Shown here piece by piece: positions 10,601 to 25,500 of a stretch of 64,000 nucleotides of DNA (its first letter is position 1; every line of letters starts with the position of its first letter). The notes beneath the pieces were generated by a model that did not search any database, was not told where the DNA came from, and saw only the letters and a program-made list of their open reading frames with translations. This DNA is from Calliopsis andreniformis. Its lineage: Eukaryota; Arthropoda; Insecta; Hymenoptera; Andrenidae. The position numbers and the translations under genes are program-made. The DNA is taken from contig NW_027480492.1 in NCBI RefSeq assembly GCF_051401765.1, positions 620,001-684,000 on the forward strand. Direction: 5' to 3'.

Positions 10601-13600
10601 TCCTCAATCTTCAATCCTCAATCCTCAATCCTAAATCCTCAATCCTCAATCTTCAATCCTCAGTACTCAAACTTCAATCCTCAATCCTCAATCCTCAAAC
10701 CTCAACAGTCAGTCCTCAATGTTCAATTCTCAATTCTCAAACTTCAATCCACAATACTGAATCCTCAATCCTCAATCCTCAAGCCCCAATCCTCAATCCT
10801 CAATCCTCAATCCTCAATCCTCAATTTTCAATCCTCAATACTCAATCTTCAATCCTCAATCCTCAATCCTCAATACTCAATCCTTAATCCTCAATCCTCA
10901 ATCCTCAATCTTCAATCCTCAGTACTCAATTTGCAATCTTCAATCCCCAATCCTCAATCCTCAATACTCATTCTCCAATCCTCAATACCCAATCCTCAAT
11001 CTTCAATCCTCAATCCTCAATCCTCAATCCTCAACCTTCAATCCTCAATACTCAATCTTCAATTCTCAAACCTCAATCCTCAATCCTCAGACCTCAAACA
11101 TCAATATTCAACCCTCGGTCCTTCGCCTCAATCCACAACCCTCAATCCTCAATCCTCAATATTCAATCATCAATATTCAATCTTCAATCCTCAATCCTCA
11201 ATCGTCAATCCTCAATCCTCAATCCTCAATCCTCAATCCCCAATCCTCAATCTTTAATCCTGAATCCTCAATACTCAATCCTCAATCCTAAACCTTCCAC
11301 CCTCAATACTCAATCTTCAATCCTCAATGCTCAATCCTCAATCCTCAATCCTCAATCCTCAATCCTCAACCATCAATCCTCAAAACTCAATTTTCAATCC
11401 TCAATACTCAATCCTCAATACTCAATCCTCATTCTTCAATCCTCAACACCCAATCCTCAATCTTCAATCCTCAATCCTCAATCCTCAATTCTCAATCCTC
11501 AATCCTCAATCTTCAGACCTCAAACATCAATATTCAACCCTCGGTCCATCGCCTCAATCCACAACCCTCAATCCTCAATCCTCAATCTTCAATCATCAAT
11601 ATTCAATCTTCAATCCTCAATCCTCAATCCTCAATCCTCAATCCTCAATCCTCAATCTTTAATCCTGAATCCTCAATACTCAATCCTCAATCCTAAGTCT
11701 TCAACCCTCAATACTCAATCTTCAATCCTCAATACTCAATCCTCAATCCTCAATCCTCAAACCTCAATCCTCAATCTTCAATCCTCAAAACTCAATTTTC
11801 AATCCTCAATCCTCAATCCTCAATCCTCAATCCTCAATCCTCAATCCTCAGTCTTCAATCCTCAATACTCAATCATCAATCCTCGGTCCTCAATCCTCAA
11901 AACTCAATTTTCAATCCTCAATACTCAATCCTCAATACTCAATCCTCATTCTTCAATCCTCAACACCCAATCCTCAATCTTCAATCCTCAATCCTCAATC
12001 CTCAATCCTCAATCCTCAATCTTCAGACCTCAAACATCAATATTCAACCCTCGGTCCATCGCCTCAATCCACAACCCTCAATCCTCAATCCTCAATCTTC
12101 AATCATCAATATTCAATCTTCAATCCTCAATCCTCAATCCTCAATCCTCAATCCTCAATCCTCAATCTTTAATCCTGAATCCTCAATACTCAATCCTCAA
12201 TCCTAAGTCTTCAACCCTCAATACTCAATCTTCAATCCTCAATCCTCAATCCTTAATCCTCAATCCTCAAACCTCAATCCTCAATCTTCAATCCTCAAAA
12301 CTCAATTTTCAATCCTCAATCCTCAATCCTCAATCCTCAATCCTCAATTCTCAATCCTCAGTCTTCAATCCTCAATACTCAATCTTCAATCCTCGGTCCT
12401 CAATCCTCAATCGTCAATCTCCAATCCTGAATACTCAATCTTCAATCCTCAATCCTCAATCCTCAATCCTCAATCCTCAATCCTCATTCTTCAATCCTCA
12501 ATACCCAATCCTCAATCTTCAATCCTCAATCCTCAATCCTCAATTCTCAACCCTCAACCCTCAGTCCTCAGTCCTCAAACCTCAATCCTCAAACCTCAGC
12601 CCTCATCCTCAATCCTCAATCCTCAATACTCAATCCTCAATCTTCAATCCTCAATCCTCAATCCTCAATCCTCAATCCTCAATTTTCAATCCTCAGTACT
12701 CAATCTGCAATCTTCAATCCTCAATCCTCAATCCTCAATACTCATTCTTCAATACTCAATACCCAATACTCAATCATCAATCCTCAATCCTCAATCCTCA
12801 ATCCTCGATTCTCAATCCTCAATCCTCAATCCTCAGACCATAAACATCAATATTCAACCCTCGGTCCTCGGCCTCAATCCACAACCCTCAATCCTCAATC
12901 CTCAATCTTCAATCATCAATATTCAATATTCAATCCTCAATCCTCAAAACTCAACCCTCAATCCTCAATCCTCAATCCTCAATCTTTAATCCTCAATCCT
13001 CAATACTCAATCTTCAATCCACAATACTCAATTTTCAATCCTCAATCCTCAATCCTCAATCCTCATTCATCAATCCTCAACACCCAATCCTCAATCTTCA
13101 ATCCTCAATCCTCAATCCTCAATTCTCAACCCTCAATCCTCAATCCTCAGACCTCAAACATCAATACTCAGCCCTCAGTCCTCGTCCTCAATCCATAACC
13201 TTCAATCCTCGATCGTCAATCTTCAATCATCAATATTCAATCTTCAATCCTCAATCCTCAATACTCAATGTTCAATCCTCAATACGCAATCCTCAATCTT
13301 CAATCCTCAATCCTCAATCCTCAATCCTCAATCCTCAATCCTCAATCCTCAGTCCTCAAACCTCAATCCTTATTCCTCAATCCTGAATCCTCTATCTCCA
13401 GCCCTCAGTCCTCAACAATCAGTTGTCAGTCCTCAATCCTCAGTAGAATATCCTCAATTCACAGGTTTCAATACTCAATACTCAACCTGCAATCTTCAAA
13501 TCTCTATCCACAAACATCTATTCTCATCACTCATCCCTCAACACTCAGTCCCCAATCCACAATCTTCAATCCTCAATCCTCGATCCTCAATCCTCAATCC

Positions 13601-14270
13601 TTAATCTTCAATCCTCAATACTCAATCTTCAACCCTCAATCCTCAATCCTCGGTCCTCACTACTCAATCCCCAATCCTCGTTCCTCAAACCTCAATCCTC
13701 AACCATCAGTCCTCATCCTCAATTCTCAATTCTTAATCCTCAATCCTCAATCATCAATCCTCAATCCTCAATCCTCAATTCTCAATCCTTAATCCTCAAT
13801 CCTCAATCCTCAATCCCCAATCCTCATTCTTCAAACCTCAATCCTCAACCCTCAGTACTCATCCTCAATTCTCAATTCTCAATCACCAATCCTCAATCCT
13901 CAATCCTCAATCTTCAATCCCCAATACTCAATCTTCAATCCTCAATCCTCAAGCCTCAATCCTCAATCCTCAACCCTCAGTCATCAGTACTCAATCTTCA
14001 ATACTCAATCCTCAATCCTCAATACTCAATCCTCAATCCTCAATCCTCAATCCTCAATCCTCAAACCTCAATCCTCAACCCTCAGTCCTCATCCTCAATT
14101 CTCAATTCTCATTCCTCAACCCTTAGTCCCCAATCCTCAACCTTCAATCCTCAATCCTCAATCCTCAATCCTCAATCCTCAATCCTCAACCTTCAATCCT
14201 CAATACTCAATCTTCAATCTTCAATCCTCAATCCTCAATCCTCAATCCTCAATCCTCAATCTTCAATCCT
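8600..14270 (+). repeat. Duplication D, copy 1, with private 510-bp tandem duplication
   Basis: The block matches 23,180-28,795 in the same orientation. The offset steps from 14,490 to 14,497 (one heptamer), then 15,049, then 14,539. The +552 step is a tandem duplication present only in copy 2. The -510 step is a tandem duplication present only here, at 11,381-12,410. Landmarks that fix the alignment are the CAACAATCAG islands at 9,279/23,769 and 13,413/27,952, and the CTCGGTCC islands at 11,098/26,147 and 12,844/27,383. The left part overlaps duplication B. Confidence 0.85.
11381..12410 (+). repeat. 510-bp tandem duplication
   Basis: The word CAAAACTCAATTTTC starts at 11,381 and again at 11,898 (517 bp), while the downstream CTTCAGACC word lies at 11,511 and 12,021 (510 bp). 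The 7-bp difference is one heptamer lost in the second copy. Further matched words are the CTCGGTCC islands at 11,524 and 12,034. The equivalent region near 26,420-26,950 has a single copy, so the duplication is private to this location. Confidence 0.88.
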
Positions 14271-17200
14271 CAATCCTCAATCCTCAATCCTCAATCCTCA
14301 ATCTTCAATCCTCAATCCCCAATCCTCAATCTTCAATCCTCAATCCTCAATCCTCAATCCTCAATCCTCAAATCTCAATTCTCAATCCTCAATCCCCAAT
14401 CCTCAATCTTCAATCCTCATTAATCAATCTCCAATCCTAGATCCTGAAAACCCAATCCTCAATCCTTAATCCTCAACATTCAATCCTCAATCCCCAGTCC
14501 TCAATCTTCAATCCTCAATGCTCCATCCTCTATCCTCAATCCTCAGTCCTCAATCCTCAACCTTCAATCCTCAATACTCAATCTTCAATCCTCAATCTTC
14601 AGTACTCAATACTCAATCCTCAATCCTCAATCCTCAATCTTCAATCCTCAATACTCAATCCTCAATCCTCAGTCCTCAATCCTCAATGTTCAATCCGCAA
14701 TACCCAATCCTCAATCGTCAATACTCAATCCCCAATCCTCAATCCTCAATCCTCAATACTCAACCCTCAATCGTCAATCCTCAATCCTCAATGTTCAATC
14801 CGCAATACCCAATCCTCAATGTTCAATCCTCAATACCCAATCCTCAATCTTCAATGCTCAATCCTCAATCCCCAATCCTCAATCCTCAATCCTCATTCAT
14901 CAATCCTCAATACCCAATCCTCAATCTTCAATCCTCAATCCTCAATCCTCAATTCTCAACCCTCAATCCTTAGTCCTCAGTCCTCAAACCTCAATCCTCA
15001 AACCTCAGCCCTCATCCTCAATCCTCAATCCTCAATCCTCAATCCTCAATCTTCAATCCTCAATACTCAATCTTCAATCCTCAATCCTCAGTCCACAAAC
15101 CTCAATTCTGAATCCTCAATCCTGCATCCTCAATCTTCAGCCCTCAGTCCTCAACAATCAGTTGTCAATCCTCAATCCCCAATAGAATACCCTCAATTCA
15201 CAGTCTTCAATACGTAATACTCAATCTGCAATCTTCAAGTCTCTATCCACAAACATCAATTCTCATCACTCAACCGTGAACGCTCAGTCCTCAATGTTCA
15301 ATCCTCAATCATCAATCCTCAATCCTCAATCCTCATTCCTCAATCCTCAATCCTCAATCCTCTATCCTCAAACATCAAACCTCAATCTTCAACACTCAAT
15401 CCTCAATCTTCAATCCTCAATACTCAATCCTCAATCCTCAATCCTCAATCCTCAATGTGCAATCCGCAATACCCAATCCTCAATCGTCAATCCTCAACCT
15501 TCAATCCTCAATCCTCTATACTAAGTCCTCAATCCTCAACCTTCAATCCTCAATACTCAATCTTCAATCTTCAATCCTCAATCCTCAATCCTCATTCTTC
15601 AATCCTCAATACCCAATCCTGAATCTTCAATCCTCAATCCTCAATCCTCAATATTCAACACACAACCCTCAACCATCAATCCTAAATACTCAATCATCAA
15701 TCCTCAATTCTCAATACTCAATAGAATATCCTGTATTCTCATGGTTCAATACTCAATCCACAATATTCAATAATCAAATCTCAATCCACAAACATCAATT
15801 CTCATCACTCAACCCTGAACGCTCAGTCCTCAATGTTCAAACCTCATTCCTCAATTCTCAATCTTCAATCCTCAATACTGAATCTTCAATCCTCAATCCT
15901 CAATACTCAATCTTCAATCCTCAGTCCCCAATCCTCAATCTTCAATCCTCAATCCTCAATCCTCAATCCTCAATCCTCAATCCACAGTCCTTAGCCCACA
16001 AACCTCAACCCTCAACTGTCAGACCTCATCCTCAATCCTCAATCCTCAATCCTCAATCCTCAATCCTCAATCTTCAATCCTCAATACTCAATCTTCAATC
16101 CTCAATCCTCAATCCTCAATACCAAACCATCAATCCTCAATTCTCAATACTCAATAGAATATCCTGAATTTTCAGGATTCAATACTCAAACCTCAATCCC
16201 CAACCCTCAGCCCTCATCCTCAATCCTCATTCCTCAATCCTCAATCCTCAATATTCAATCCTCAATCCTCAATACTCAATCCTCAATCCTCAATCCTCAG
16301 TCATCAATCCTCAATCTTCAATACTCAATCGTCAATCCTCAGTCCTCAATCCTCAATCCCCAATCCTCGTTCCTCAAACCTCAATCCTCAACCCTCAGTC
16401 CTCATCCTCAGTTCACAATTCTCTATCCTCAATCCTCAATCCTCAATCCTCAATCTTCAATCCTCAATAATCAATCTCCAATCCTAGATCCTCAATCCCC
16501 AATCCTCAAGCCTTAATCCTCAATCTTCAATCCTCAATCCCCAGTCCTCAAACTACAATCCTCAATGCTCAATCCTCAATCCTCAGTCCTCAGTCCTCAA
16601 TCCTCAATCCTCAATCCTCAATCCTCAAACGTCAATCCTCAACCGTCAGTCCTCGTCCTCAATCCTCAACCCTCAATCCTCAATCCTCAATCCTCAATCC
16701 TCAGTCCTCAACCTTCAATCCTCAATACTCAATCTTCAACCCTCAGTACTCAATCCCCAATTCTCAATCCTCAATCCTCAATCCTCAATCCTCAATATTC
16801 AATCCTCAATCCTCAATCTTCAATCCTCAATACTCAACCTTCAATCCTCAATCCTCAATCCTCAGTCCCCAATTCTCTATCCTCAATCGTCAGGCTTCAG
16901 TACTCAATACTCACTCTTCAATCCTCAATCCTAAATCCTCATTCCTCAATCCTCAATCCTAAATCCTCATTCCTCAATCCTCAATCCTCAATCCTCTATC
17001 CTCAATCATCAATCCTCAATCGTCAATACTCAATCCTCAATCTTCAATCCTCAATACTCAATCCTCAATCCTCAATCCTCAATCCTAAATGTTCAATCCG
17101 CAATACCCAATCCTCAATCGTCAATCCTCAATCACCAATCCTCAATCTTCAATCCTCAACCCTCAATCCTCAATCCTCAATCCTCAATCCTCAATCCTCA

Positions 17201-19553
17201 ATCCTCATTCTTCAATCCTCAATACCCAATCCTCAATCTTCAATCCTCAATCCTCAATCCTCAATTCTCAACCCTCAACCCTCAGTCCTCAGTCCTCAAA
17301 CCTCAATCCTCAAACCTCAGCCCTCATCCTCAATCCTCAATCCTCAATACTCAATCCTCAATCTTCAATCCTCAATCCTCAATCCTCAATCCTCAATCCT
17401 CAATTTTCAATCCTCAGTACTCAATCTGCAATCTTCAATCCTCAATCCTCAATCCTCAATACTCATTCTTCAATACTCAATACCCAATACTCAATCATCA
17501 ATCCTCAATCCTCAATCCTCAATCCTCGATTCTCAATCCTCAATCCTCAATCCTCAGACCATAAACATCAATATTCAACCCTCGGTCCTCGTCCTCAATC
17601 CACAACCCTCAATCCTCAATCCTCAATCTTCAATCATCAATATTCAATATTCAATCCTCAATCCTCAAAACTCAACCCTCAATCCTCAATCCTCAATCCT
17701 CAATCTTTAATCCTCAATCCTCAATACTCAATCCTCGATCCAAAATCTTCAACCCTCAATACTCAATCTTCAATCCTCAATCCTCAATCCTCAATGCTCA
17801 ATCCTCAATCCTCAATCCTCAATCCTCAATCTTCAATCCACAATACTCAATTTTCAATCCTCAATCCTCAATCCTCAATCCTCATTCTTCAATCCTCAAC
17901 ACCCAATCCTCAATCTTCAATCCTCAATCCTCAATCCTCAATTCTCAACCCTCAATCCTCAATCCTCAGACCTCAAACATCAATACTCAGCCCTCAGTCC
18001 TCGTCCTCAATCCATAACCCTCAATCCTCGATCGTCAATCTTCAATCATCAATATTCAATCTTCAATCCTCAATCCTCAATACTCAATGTTCAATCCTCA
18101 ATACGCAATCCTCAATCTTCAATCCTCAATCCTCAATCCTCAATCCTCAATCCTCAATCCTCAATCCTCAGTCCTCAAACCTCAATCCTTATTCCTCAAT
18201 CCTGAATCCTCAATCTCCAGCCCTCAGTCCTCAACAATCAGTTGTCAGTCCTCAATCCTCAGTAGAATATCCTCAATTCACAGGTTTCAATACTCATTAC
18301 TCAACCTGCAATCTTCAAATCTCTATCCACAAACATCTATTCTCATCACTCATCCCTCAACACTCAGTCCCCAATCCACAATCTTCAATCCTCAATCCTC
18401 AATCCTCAATCCTCAATCCTTAATCTTCAATCCTCAATACTCAATCTTCAATCCTCAATCCTCAATCCTCGGTCCTCACTCCTCAATCCCCAATCCTCGT
18501 TCCTCAAACCTCAATCCTCAACCATCAGTCCTCATCCTCAATTCTCAATTCTTAATCCTCAATCCTCAATCATCAGTCCTCAATCCTCAATCCTCAATTC
18601 TCAATCCTTAATCCTCAATCCTCAATCCTCAATCCCCAATCCTCATTCTTCAAACCTCAATCCTCAACCCTCAGTACTCATCCTCAATTCTCAATTCTCA
18701 ATAACCAATCCTCAATCCTCAATCCTCAATCTTCAATCCCCAATACTCAATCTTCAATCCTCAATCCTCAAGCCTCAATCCTCAATACTCAACCCTCAGT
18801 CATCAGTACTCAATCTTCAATACTCAAACCTCAATCCTCAATACTCAATCCTCAATCCTCAATCCTCAATCCTCAATCCTCAAACCTCAATCCTCAACCC
18901 TCAGTCCTCATCCTCAATTCTCAATTCTCATTCCTCAACCCTTAGTCCCCAATCCTCAACTTTCAATCCTCAATCCTCAATCCTCAATCCTCAATCCTCA
19001 ACCTTCAATCCTCAATACTCAATCTTCAATCTTCAATCCTCAATCCTCAATCCTCAATCCTCAATCCTCAATCCTCAATCTTCAATCCTTAATACTCATT
19101 CTTGAATCCTCAATCCTCAATCCTCTATCCTCAATCCTCATTGTTCAATCCTCAATACCCAATCCGCAATCTTCAATCCTCAATACTCAATCCTCATTCT
19201 TCAATCCTCAATACCCAATCCTCAATCTCCAATCCTCAATCCTCAATCCTCAATTCTCAACCCTCAATCCCCAGTCCTCAGGCCTCAAACCTCAATCCTC
19301 AAACCTCAGCCCTCATCCTCAATCCTCAATCCTCAATCCTCAATCCTCAATCTTCAATCCTCAATACTCAATCTTCAATAATCAATCCTCAGCTCTCAAT
19401 CCTCAATCCTCAATCCTCAATCGTCAATCCTCAATCCTCAATCCTCAATCTTCAATCCTCAATCCTCAATCCTCAATCCTCAATCCTCAATCTTCAATCC
19501 TCAACACTCAATCCTCAATACTCTATCCTGAATCGTCAATCCTCAATCCCCAA
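14233..19553 (+). repeat. Duplication B, copy 2
   Basis: This is the near-identical second copy of 5,280-10,600. It shares the diagnostic A at 15,520 with position 6,567, whereas the related copies at 42,270 and 59,150 carry C. Copies 1 and 2 of B are thus closer to each other than to the A and E copies. The right end, around 19,545-19,553, is also the start of duplication C, so two different large repeats meet within about 10 bp at the word CCCCAATACTCAAT. Confidence 0.9.
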
Positions 19554-22500
19554 TACTCAATCTTCAATCCTCAATCCTCAAGCCTCAATCCTCAATCCTC
19601 AACCCTCAGTCATCAGTACTCAATCTTCAATACTCAATCCTCAATCCTCAATACTCAATCCTCAATCCTCAATCCTCAATCCTCAATCCTCAAACCTCAA
19701 TCCTCAACCCTCAGTCCTCATCCTCAATTCTCAATTCTCATTCCTCAACCCTTAGTCCCCAATCCTCAACCTTCAATCCTCAATCCTCAATCCTCAATCC
19801 TCAATCCTCAATCCTCAACCTTCAATCCTCAATACTCAATCTTCAATCTTCAATCCTCAATCCTCAATCCTCAATCCTCAATCTTCAATCCTTAATACTC
19901 ATTCTTGAATCCTCAATCCTCAATCCTCTATCCTCAATCCTCATTGTTCAATCCTCAATACCCAATCCGCAATCTTCAATCCTCAATACTCAATCCTCAT
20001 TCTTCAATCCTCAATACCCAATCCTCAATCTCCAATCCTCAATCCTCAATCCTCAATTCTCAACCCTCAATCCCCAGTCCTCAGGCCTCAAACCTCAATC
20101 CTCAAACCTCAGCCCTCATCCTCAATCCTCAATCCTCAATCCTCAGTCCTCAAACCTCAATCCTTATTCCTCAATCCTGAATCCTCAATCTCCAGCCCTC
20201 AGTCCTCAACAATCAGTTGTCAGTCCTCAATCCTCAGTAGAATATCCTCAATTCACAGGTTTCAATACTCAATACTCAACCTGCAATCTTCAAATCTCTA
20301 TCCACAAACATCTATTCTCATCACTCATCCCTCAACACTCAGTCCCCAATCCACAATCTTCAATCCTCAATCCTCGATCCTCAATCCTCAATCCTTAATC
20401 TTCAATCCTCAATACTCAATCTTCAATCCTCAATCCTCAATCCTCGGTCCTCACTACTCAATCCCCAATCCTCGTTCCTCAAACCTCAATCCTCAACCAT
20501 CAGTCCTCATCCTCAATTCTCAATTCTTAATCCTCAATCCTCAATCATCAATCCTCAATCCTCAATCCTCAATTCTCAATCCTTAATCCTCAATCCTCAA
20601 TCCTCAATCCCCAATCCTCATTCTTCAAACCTCAATCCTCAACCCTCAGTACTCATCCTCAATTCTCAATTCTCAATCACCAATCCTCAATCCTCAATCC
20701 TCAATCTTCAATCCCCAATACTCAATCTTCAATCCTCAATCCTCAAGCCTCAATCCTCAATCCTCAACCCTCAGTCATCAGTACTCAATCTTCAATACTC
20801 AATCCTCAATCCTCAATACTCAATCCTCAATCCTCAATCCTCAATCCTCAATCCTCAAACCTCAATCCTCAACCCTCAGTCCTCATCCTCAATTCTCAAT
20901 TCTCATTCCTCAACCCTTAGTCCCCAATCCTCAACCTTCAATCCTCAATCCTCAATCCTCAATCCTCAATCCTCAATCCTCAACCTTCAATCCTCAATAC
21001 TCAATCTTCAATCTTCAATCCTCAATCCTCAATCCTCAATCCTCAATCCTCAATCCTCAATCTTCAATCCTTAATACTCATTCTTGAATCCTCAATCCTC
21101 AATCCTCTATCCTCAATCCTCATTGTTCAATCCTCAATACCCAATCCGCAATCTTCAATCCTCAATACTCAATCCTCATTCTTCAATCCTCAATACCCAA
21201 TCCTCAATCTCCAATCCTCAATCCTCAATCCTCAATTCTCAACCCTCAATCCCCAGTCCTCAGGCCTCAAACCTCAATCCTCAAACCTCAGCCCTCATCC
21301 TCAATCCTCAATCCTCAATCCTCAATCCTCAATCTTCAATCCTCAATACTCAATCTTCAATAATCAATCCTCAGCTCTCAATCCTCAATCCTCAATCCTC
21401 AATCGTCAATCCTCAATCCTCAATCCTCAATCTTCAATCCTCAATCCTCAATCCTCAATCCTCAATCCTCAATCTTCAATCCTCAACACTCAATCCTCAA
21501 TACTCTATCCTCAATCGTCAATCCTCAATCCCCAATCCTCAATCTTCAATCCTCAATCCTCAATCCTAAATCCTCAATCCTCAATCTTCAATGCTCAGTA
21601 CTCAAACTTCAATCCTCAATCCTCAATCCTCAAACCTCAACAGTCAGTCCTCAATGTTCAATTCTCAATTCTCAAACTTCAATCCACAATACTGAATCCT
21701 CAATCCGCAATCCTCAAGCCCCAATCCTCAATCCTCAATCCTCAATCCTCAATCCTCAATCCTCAATTTTCAATCCTCAATACTCAATCTTCAATCCTCA
21801 ATCCTCAATCCTCAATACTCAATCCTCAATACTCAATCCTCAATCCTCAATCTTCAATCCTCAGTACTCAATTTGCAATCTTCAATCCCCAATCCTCAAT
21901 CCTCAATACTCATTCTCCAATCCTGAATACCCAATCCTCAATCTTCAATCCTCAATCCTCAATCCTCAATCCTCAACCTTCAATCCTCAATACTCAATCT
22001 TCAATTCTCAATCCTCAATCCTCAATCCTCAATCCCCAATCCTCATTCTTCAAACCTCAATCCTCAACCCTCAGTACTCATCCTCAATTCTCAATTCTCA
22101 ATCACCAATCCTCAATCCTCAATCCTCAATCTTCAATCCCCAATACTCAATCTTCAATCCTCAATCCTCAAGCCTCAATACTCAATCCTCAACCCTCAGT
22201 CATCAGTACTCAATCTTCAATACTCAATCCTCAATCCTCAATACTCAATCCTCAATCCTCAATCCTCAATCCTCAATCCTCAAACCTCAATCCTCAACCC
22301 TCAGTCCTCATCCTCAATTCTCAATTCTCATTCCTCAACCCTTAGTCCCCAATCCTCAACCTTCAATCCTCAATCCTCAATCCTCAATCCTCAATCCTCA
22401 ACCTTCAATCCTCAATACTCAATCTTCAATCTTCAATCCTCAATCCTCAATCCTCAATCCTCAATCCTCAATCCTCAATCTTCAATCCTTAATACTCATT

Positions 22501-25500
22501 CTTGAATCCTCAATCCTCAATCCTCTATCCTCAATCCTCATTGTTCAATCCTCAATACCCAATCGGCAATCTTCAATCCTCAATACTCAATCCTCATTCT
22601 TCAATCCTCAATACCCAATCCTCAATCTCCAATCCTCAATCCTCAATCCTCAATTCTCAACCCTCAATCCCCAGTCCTCAGGCCTCAAACCTCAGTCCTC
22701 AAACCTCAGCCCTCATCCTCAATCCTCAATCCTCAATCCTCAATCCTCAATCTTCAATCCTCAACACTCAATCCTCAATACGCTATCCTCAATCGTCAAT
22801 CCTCAATCCCCAATCCTCAATCTTCAATCCTCAATCCTCAATCCTAAATCCTCAATCCTCAATCTTCAATCCTCAGTACTCAAACTTCAATCCTCAATCC
22901 TCAATCCTCAAACCTCAACAGTCAGTCCTCAATGTTCAATTCTCAATTCTCAAACTTCAATCCACAATACTGAATCCTCAATCCGCAATCCTCAAGCCCC
23001 AATCCTCAATCCTCAATCCTCAATCCTCAATCCTCAATTTTCAATCCTCAATACTCAACCTTCAATCCTCAATCCTCAATCCTCAATACTCAATCCTCAA
23101 TCCTCAATCCTCAATCCTCAATCTTCAATCCTCAGTACACAATTTGCAATCTTCAATCCCCAATCCTCAATCCTCAATCCTCAATCCTCAGACCATAAAC
23201 ATCAATATTCAACCCTCGGTCCTCGGCCTCAATCCACAACCCTCAATCCTCAATCCTCAATCTTCAATCATCAATATTCAATATTCAATCCTCAATCCTC
23301 AAAACTCAACCCTCAATTCTCAATCCTCAATCCTCAATCTTTAATCCTCAATCCTCAATACTCAATCTTCAATCCACAATACTCAATTTTCAAATCCTCA
23401 ATCCTCAATCCTCAATCCTCATTCTTCAATCCTCAACACCCAATCCTCAATCTTCAATCCTCAATCCTCAATCCTCAATTCTCAACCCTCAATCCTCAAT
23501 CCTCAGACCTCAAACATCAATACTCAGCCCTCAGTCCTCGTCCTCAATCCATAACCCTCAATCCTCGATCGTCAATCTTCAATCATCAATATTCAATCTT
23601 CAATCCTCAATCCTCAATACTCAATGTTCAATCCTCAATACGCAATCCTCAATCTTCAATCCTCAATCCTCAATCCTCAATCCTCAATCCTCAATCCTCA
23701 ATCCTCAGTCCTCAAACCTCAATCCTTATTCCTCAATCCTGAATCCTCAATCTCCAGCCCTCAGTCCTCAACAATCAGTTGTCAGTCCTCAATCCTCAGT
23801 AGAATATCCTCAATTCACAGGTTTCAATACTCAATACTCAACCTGCAATCTTCAAATCTCTATCCACAAACATCTATTCTCATCACTCATCCCTCAACAC
23901 TCAGTCCCCAATCCACAATCTTCAATCCTCAATCCTCGATCCTCAATCCTCAATCCTTAATCTTCAATCCTCAATACTCAATCTTCAATCCTCAATCCTC
24001 AATCCTCGGTCCTCACTACTCAATCCCCAATCCTCGTTCCTCAAACCTCAATCCTCAACCATCAGTCCTCATCCTCAATTCTCAATTCTTAATCCTCAAT
24101 CCTCAATCATCAATCCTCAATCCTCAATCCTCAATTCTCAATCCTTAATCCTCAATCCTCAATCCTCAATCCCCAATCCTCATTCTTCAAACCTCAATCC
24201 TCAACCCTCAGTACTCATCCTCAATTCTCAATTCTCAATCACCAATCCTCAATCCTCAATCCTCAATCTTCAATCCCCAATACTCAATCTTCAATCCTCA
24301 ATCCTCAAGCCTCAATCCTCAATCCTCAACCCTCAGTCATCAGTACTCAATCTTCAATACTCAATCCTCAATCCTCAATACTCAATCCTCAATCCTCAAT
24401 CCTCAATCCTCAATCCTCAAACCTCAATCCTCAACCCTCAGTCCTCATCCTCAATTCTCAATTCTCATTCCTCAACCCTTAGTCCCCAATCCTCAACCTT
24501 CAATCCTCAATCCTCAATCCTCAATCCTCAATCCTCAATCCTCAACCTTCAATCCTCAATACTCAATCTTCAATCTTCAATCCTCAATCCTCAATCCTCA
24601 ATCCTCAATCCTCAATCCTCAATCTTCAATCCTTAATACTCATTCTTGAATCCTCAATCCTCAATCCTCTATCCTCAATCCTCATTGTTCAATCCTCAAT
24701 ACCCAATCCGCAATCTTCAATCCTCAATACTCAATCCTCATTCTTCAATCCTCAATACCCAATCCTCAATCTCCAATCCTCAATCCTCAATCCTCAATTC
24801 TCAACCCTCAATCCCCAGTCCTCAGGCCTCAAACCTCAATCCTCAAACCTCAGCCCTCATCCTCAATCCTCAATCCTCAATCCTCAATCCTCAATCTTCA
24901 ATCCTCAATACTCAATCTTCAATAATCAATCCTCAGCTCTCAATCCTCAATCCTCAATCCTCAATCGTCAATCCTCAATCCTCAATCCTCAATCTTCAAT
25001 CCTCAATCCTCAATCCTCAATCCTCAATCCTCAATCTTCAATCCTCAACACTCAATCCTCAATACTCTATCCTCAATCGTCAATCCTCAATCCCCAATCC
25101 TCAATCTTCAATCCTCAATCCTCAATCCTAAATCCTCAATCCTCAATCTTCAATCCTCAGTACTCAAACTTCAATCCTCAATCCTCAATCCTCAAACCTC
25201 AACAGTCAGTCCTCAATGTTCAATTCTCAATTCTCAAACTTCAATCCACAATACTGAATCCTCAATCCGCAATCCTCAAGCCCCAATCCTCAATCCTCAA
25301 TCCTCAATCCTCAATCCTCAATTTTCAATCCTCAATACTCAATCTTCAATCCTCAATCCTCAATCCTCAATACTCAATCCTCAATCCTCAATCCTCAATC
25401 CTCAATCTTCAATCCTCAATACTCAATCTTCAATCTTCAATCCTCAATCCTCAATCCTCAATCCTCAATCCTCAATCCTCAATCCTCAATTCTCAACCCT

